A stretch of 26,080 nucleotides of DNA from RUG12395 sp034178705 (GTDB lineage Bacteria; Bacillota; Clostridia; Oscillospirales; CAG-272). The position numbers and the translations under genes were made by a program. Below the pieces are notes generated by a model. It was given only the letters and a program-made list of their open reading frames with translations. It searched no databases and was not told the origin of the DNA. The DNA lies in the NCBI GenBank assembly GCA_034178705.1, contig JAXFQY010000071.1, positions 1 to 26,080 of the forward strand, in the 5' to 3' direction. The number at the start of each line of letters is the position of its first letter. Position 1 is the first letter of the stretch. Below, piece by piece: positions 23,156 through 26,080 of this stretch.

Positions 23156-23430
23156 GAAAAGGGGCTGTAAAAAAAGTCCGGACCGAAAAAAAGAGAAAAA
23201 ACATTGAAAACACAAGGGTTTCAATGTTCTAAAAGCGTTTTGTCAAAGGTAAGAAAAACTCAAAAATGAGTTTTTCTGTAAAATTCTCTTTTTTTCTACA
23301 AACAAAATCCACACTCGACGTATAATATACGCCTATCGTGTGGATATTTGCCCGTTCCAGCCATTTTTTCCTATCCCCTTGGCTGTTTAAGGGGGTGTAA
23401 AGAAACACAGTTTCTTTACACCCCCTTTTC
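23156..23430. repeat. MITE-like element with four stem-loops
   Basis: The ends are near-identical inverted repeats: 23156-23175 and the complement of 23411-23430 match at 18 of 20 bases (GAAAAGGGG-TGTAAA-AAA pattern). Between them lie perfect stems at 23201-23227 (9 bp) and 23252-23277 (11 bp), and a two-tier stem at 23307-23345 (8 bp outer, 5 bp inner). The right end is itself an 18-bp hairpin. No coding frame is present. It may be a small non-autonomous element or a structured RNA; no target duplication is obvious. Confidence 0.4.
23389..23427. terminator. Strong 18-bp hairpin downstream of AraC gene
   Basis: AAGGGGGTGTAAAGAAAC (23389-23406) pairs perfectly with 23410-23427 around the loop ACA. 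It ends 3 bases from the stop of the minus-strand AraC gene. TTTTC-like tracts flank it on the plus side. It is likely a terminator, possibly bidirectional. Confidence 0.6.
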
Positions 23431-24242
23431 TATTTGAGTACTATGGTTTTTTTGTTTGACGCGTGTGCCTCCACACAGCTGCGCGGGGATCTTCCAAAGT
23501 GCTTTTTGTACATTCTGGAAAAGCTCATAATATCCGAATAACCCGTGGCGAGAGCCGCTTGAGTTACGGTATATCCAAGCTCGCACATCATCATTGCGGC
23601 GGCGGAAAGTCTGGCGTTATCTATATACTGCTTCGGTGACTTGCCCGTTTTCTTCTTGAAGCGTGCGCCGAAATAAGAGCGGTTCATAAAAAGCCTTTCG
23701 GCAAGAGCGTTTACCGTGATCGTGGCGTATTCTTCCTTTATTATGGATACGGCGCGGTCTATCGCGTCCGTTTCGGGCTTTTGCTTCTCCGATTCCTTGG
23801 CGTATAAGCGGGCAAAGATCTCATAAGCCGCAACGGCGTAGTCGGCTGTTGAGCGCTTTTTATGATTTCCGTCCGCAAGCATCTCGAAAACGTTCTTCAC
23901 GGGGGAAGCGTCGAAAACGTAATTTTCCGCTAGCACCTGCGGAAGCTCCATATCGGTGTTAAAGCCTATCCACACGTACTCCCAGGGGTCTTCCTTATCG
24001 GCGCGCAATATGTGCACTTCATAGGGCTTTATGATAAAGGCATTGCCCCCCGTTACCCTGTGCGCCTGACCGTTTACCACGTATTCTCCGCATCCGTGCA
24101 GTATATATTCGATTATGTAGTATCTGCGCATTACGGGGCCGAAGGAATAAGAGGGATAGCATTGCTGTTTTCCTCCCATAACGGGCGAGAGATGGGGAAG
24201 GTTTTTGTTTTTTAAGGGAAAGTTAACGTGATAAGGCTCCAT
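23430..24242 (-). CDS. AraC-family transcriptional regulator
   Basis: 270 residues. An N-terminal cupin sensor has EYILHGCGEYVVNGQAHRV and GNAFIIKPYEVHILRADKED, followed by WEYVWIGF. A C-terminal double HTH (about 170-260) has VNALAERLFMNRSYFGARFK, KKTGKSPKQYIDNARLSAA, then VTQAALATGYSDIMSFSRMYKKHFGRSPR. I chose ATG 24242 because GGAGGT (24250-24255) lies 7 bases upstream; longer in-frame starts up to 24284 would swallow this site. It is divergent from the secreted GH31 protein 108 bases away, so it probably regulates that gene in response to a sugar. Confidence 0.93.
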   Translation of the reverse strand: MEPYHVNFPLKNKNLPHLSPVMGGKQQCYPSYSFGPVMRRYYIIEYILHGCGEYVVNGQAHRVTGGNAFIIKPYEVHILRADKEDPWEYVWIGFNTDMELPQVLAENYVFDASPVKNVFEMLADGNHKKRSTADYAVAAYEIFARLYAKESEKQKPETDAIDRAVSIIKEEYATITVNALAERLFMNRSYFGARFKKKTGKSPKQYIDNARLSAAAMMMCELGYTVTQAALATGYSDIMSFSRMYKKHFGRSPRSCVEAHASNKKTIVLK

Positions 24243-24261
24243 GTTATTTACCTCCGCTATC

Positions 24262-24291
24262 ATTTTAACAAATATATATAGCAAAATGCAA
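24262..24291 (-). promoter_or_regulatory. Putative promoter of the AraC gene
   Basis: On the minus strand: TTGCAT (24286-24291), 18-base spacer, TAAAAT (24262-24267). It lies in the 107-base divergent gap; the plus-strand promoter for the GH31 gene is not clear (a TAGAAT box without a good -35). Confidence 0.4.
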
Positions 24292-24349
24292 TAGCTGAAC
24301 GGAATATTGTTTGATAGAATGTATGTGAAATAATAAATCGGAGGTCGGT

Positions 24350-26080
24350 ATGAAAAAGCTTTTCAGTATTTTTCTTACCATTCTAACTATGGGAATATGC
24401 TTATTAAGTCTTACGGCTTTTGACAAGAACGAAACGCTTCAGTGCGTTTACGTAAAAACGGGAGGAAAGGGCGACGGTACTTCCGCCGATAACCCCCTCG
24501 GCTCTCTTGCGGAGGCTTACAAGGCCGTATCCGAGGGCGGCGAGATCGTGGTGATGGGAAGCTACCGCGTTCCGCTCAATAGGGAGGGAAGCTCCCGCGC
24601 CGCATTCGTTGAGCCTGCCCACGGCGGCAGGATCGTTGTTCGCGGCTACGACGCTAAGGCAACCTTGCTTTTTAACGGTGTTTACGAATATCATATGAGC
24701 GGCGAAACGGAGATAAGGGATATTATCATATCTTCAGGCTCCTATACAGGCGGTGTCAATATCTGTGCGCGAGGCTACCACCTTACTATGGGAGAGGGAC
24801 TCACAATGCACAGCACCTCCACCTTAAGCGGTGAGGTGGGCACCAAGGTCTACCTTATGGGCGGCTGTATGCCCAACGCCACCCGCGACGGATATCTTGA
24901 GAGAAATAATCACTTAACGGTAAAAAGCGGAAGCTATTGGTTTATCGGCGGCTTTAACCGCGGTATCGACGTTATCTCCAAGGGAAAGGCAACTATCGAG
25001 CTCGGCGGCAACGTACATACCCGTTTCCTCGTGGCGGGCTCCACGGGTACTTCTTCCTTCGTGGCTCCTTCCGGTTGCGATATATACGTTATAGGAGATA
25101 CGTCCATCTCGCATCAGCTATCCCTCGGCAATCAGAACAGCGACGTTACCTCCTTTGATGCCAACCTTATTATAAAGGACGGTAAGATAGACTTTACGGG
25201 CACTTACGTGGATTACAACGCAAGAAAAAGACTTACCTCCCTTGATATTTACGTGAACAGGGAGTCAGCTTCTGCGGTATCCACCTATACGGAGCTGTTT
25301 GCAGGCTACGGCGACAGAGAGGGAACTCTTGCGGACTACTGCAAAAACGAGTTCGGCGGTCACGATTATTCGGAAGGTGTCTGCAAGGTGTGCGGCATTT
25401 CCAAGACTTCTGCCGAATGCACGGAGCATAAATTCGCAACGGAGAAGAACGGCACGGTAGTAAAAATGACCTGCGAAAAATGCGGCGAGATCGTAAAGCT
25501 TACGGAGAAGACGGAATCGACTGCGGGAATTTATACCTATAAGACGGAAACTCTTCGCGTGCAGATACTCTCCGACGGTATAATAAGAATTGAAGAGAGC
25601 AAGAAGGGTGATTTTACCGATGAAAACACCCTGATGGTAGAGGACAGAAGCCGCTTTGACGGTGAGAAAGTAGTTCGTGACGAGGACGATGATACCGTTA
25701 TCCTCTCCACGGACAGATTTACCGTAAATATTCCCAAAAAGGACGCAAGCATCGCAGGCGTGCGCGTGTTCGATAAGTCGGGCAAGCTGATCTACGGTTA
25801 TTTTGAAACGGAAAAGCACAGCTTTTACGCATCTCTCCCCGCACCCGCAACCACTCCCGATGCCTTTATGCTTCTGGATAACGGTATTATCCCCGCAGAG
25901 GGCGGTCTTACCTACGTGGGAAGTAAGGACAGCGCAAGCGGCTGGAAGCGCACGGAGAACACGGATATCTACGTGCTCGTTCCTCTGGGCGACAGCATCA
26001 AGCTGCGCAAAGAGTTTACGGAGCTGACGGGCAGTACTATGCTTTCCGATATAAAGACGCTGGGTTCCTGGTACTCAAAG
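24350..26080 (+). CDS. Secreted beta-helix/Cys-knuckle/GH31 protein, 3' truncated by window edge
   Basis: 577 codons are open to the last base. ATG 24350 follows GGAGGT (24340-24345). The signal peptide is MKKLFSIFLTILTMGICLL with a likely cut after LTA. Residues about 30-300 are rich in Gly and short beta repeats, starting VYVKTGGKGDGTSADNPLGS, the usual opening of right-handed beta-helix proteins. A Cys-rich stretch (C331, C345-x2-C348, C357, C375-x2-C378, with HDYSEGVC and EHKF) resembles the paired knuckles of clostridial surface proteins. From about 390 a GH31 N-terminal beta-sandwich begins (LRVQILSDGIIRIEES), reaching the domain border at LRKEFTELTGSTML and LGSWYSK. The GH31 catalytic residues lie beyond the window, so activity (alpha-glucosidase, alpha-xylosidase or other) is open. 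Confidence 0.85.
   Translation, partial: MKKLFSIFLTILTMGICLLSLTAFDKNETLQCVYVKTGGKGDGTSADNPLGSLAEAYKAVSEGGEIVVMGSYRVPLNREGSSRAAFVEPAHGGRIVVRGYDAKATLLFNGVYEYHMSGETEIRDIIISSGSYTGGVNICARGYHLTMGEGLTMHSTSTLSGEVGTKVYLMGGCMPNATRDGYLERNNHLTVKSGSYWFIGGFNRGIDVISKGKATIELGGNVHTRFLVAGSTGTSSFVAPSGCDIYVIGDTSISHQLSLGNQNSDVTSFDANLIIKDGKIDFTGTYVDYNARKRLTSLDIYVNRESASAVSTYTELFAGYGDREGTLADYCKNEFGGHDYSEGVCKVCGISKTSAECTEHKFATEKNGTVVKMTCEKCGEIVKLTEKTESTAGIYTYKTETLRVQILSDGIIRIEESKKGDFTDENTLMVEDRSRFDGEKVVRDEDDDTVILSTDRFTVNIPKKDASIAGVRVFDKSGKLIYGYFETEKHSFYASLPAPATTPDAFMLLDNGIIPAEGGLTYVGSKDSASGWKRTENTDIYVLVPLGDSIKLRKEFTELTGSTMLSDIKTLGSWYSK

Noticed and set aside
23156..23430. Considered as a CRISPR array or leader because of the repeated hairpins.
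   Set aside because: The stems differ in sequence from each other and there is no regular repeat-spacer period or cas gene. No CRISPR array was seen anywhere in the window.

Overview
The window looks like chromosomal DNA of an anaerobic, gut-type Firmicute (class Clostridia). This is inferred from a Feo iron operon with a FeoB-associated Cys-rich peptide, RpiR and AraC regulators, solute-binding lipoproteins, a DUF11-type surface-protein fragment, Shine-Dalgarno sites of the GGAGG type before nearly every gene, and oxygen-sensitive Fe-S and ETF chemistry used for sugar metabolism. No species can be named from the sequence alone.

Layout. (1) 1-330: remnant of a REP-associated (Y1) transposase with a 28-bp inverted repeat and a terminator-like hairpin. 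(2) 439-3740, minus strand: a ferrous-iron operon, feoA-feoA-feoB-Cys-rich peptide, with a near-consensus promoter and three copies of a TTAG-N6-CTAA palindrome. (3) 4015-4857, minus: RpiR-type regulator, divergent from (4). (4) 5020-14593, plus: a compact nine-gene cluster. It encodes a fucose/arabinose-isomerase-like protein, a GlcD-like FAD enzyme, a two-[4Fe-4S] partner protein, a class II aldolase, a PfkB kinase, an IolB-like isomerase, an FGGY kinase and a single-chain EtfB-EtfA fusion. (5) 14764-20234, plus: GH51 arabinofuranosidase, AraC regulator, sugar-binding lipoprotein and a GH43 lipoprotein with a ricin-like domain. (6) 20322-22479: decayed TetR-type regulator followed by an ABC ATPase/permease pair. 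(7) 22675-23430: orphan C-terminal fragment of a DUF11 surface protein, then a 275-bp hairpin-rich stretch with near-identical inverted ends. (8) 23430-26080: AraC regulator divergent from a secreted beta-helix/Cys-knuckle/GH31 protein that runs off the window.

How the genes may work together. Regions 4 and 5 read as one arabinan or arabinoside utilisation locus. The surface GH43 lipoprotein and the binding protein would handle oligosaccharides, GH51 would release the pentose in the cytoplasm, and the isomerase, kinases and aldolase would take it to triose phosphate. The unusual part is a flavin/Fe-S/ETF redox module built into the sugar cluster. It implies that one step is a flavin-linked oxidation (or reduction) of a sugar, a sugar acid or a C2/C3 fragment, coupled through ETF. 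No L-ribulose-5-phosphate epimerase, transketolase or sugar permease is present, and the IolB/PfkB/class II aldolase trio resembles the lower half of the inositol pathway. The exact substrate cannot be read from the sequence. This cluster is the best candidate for an undescribed system here.
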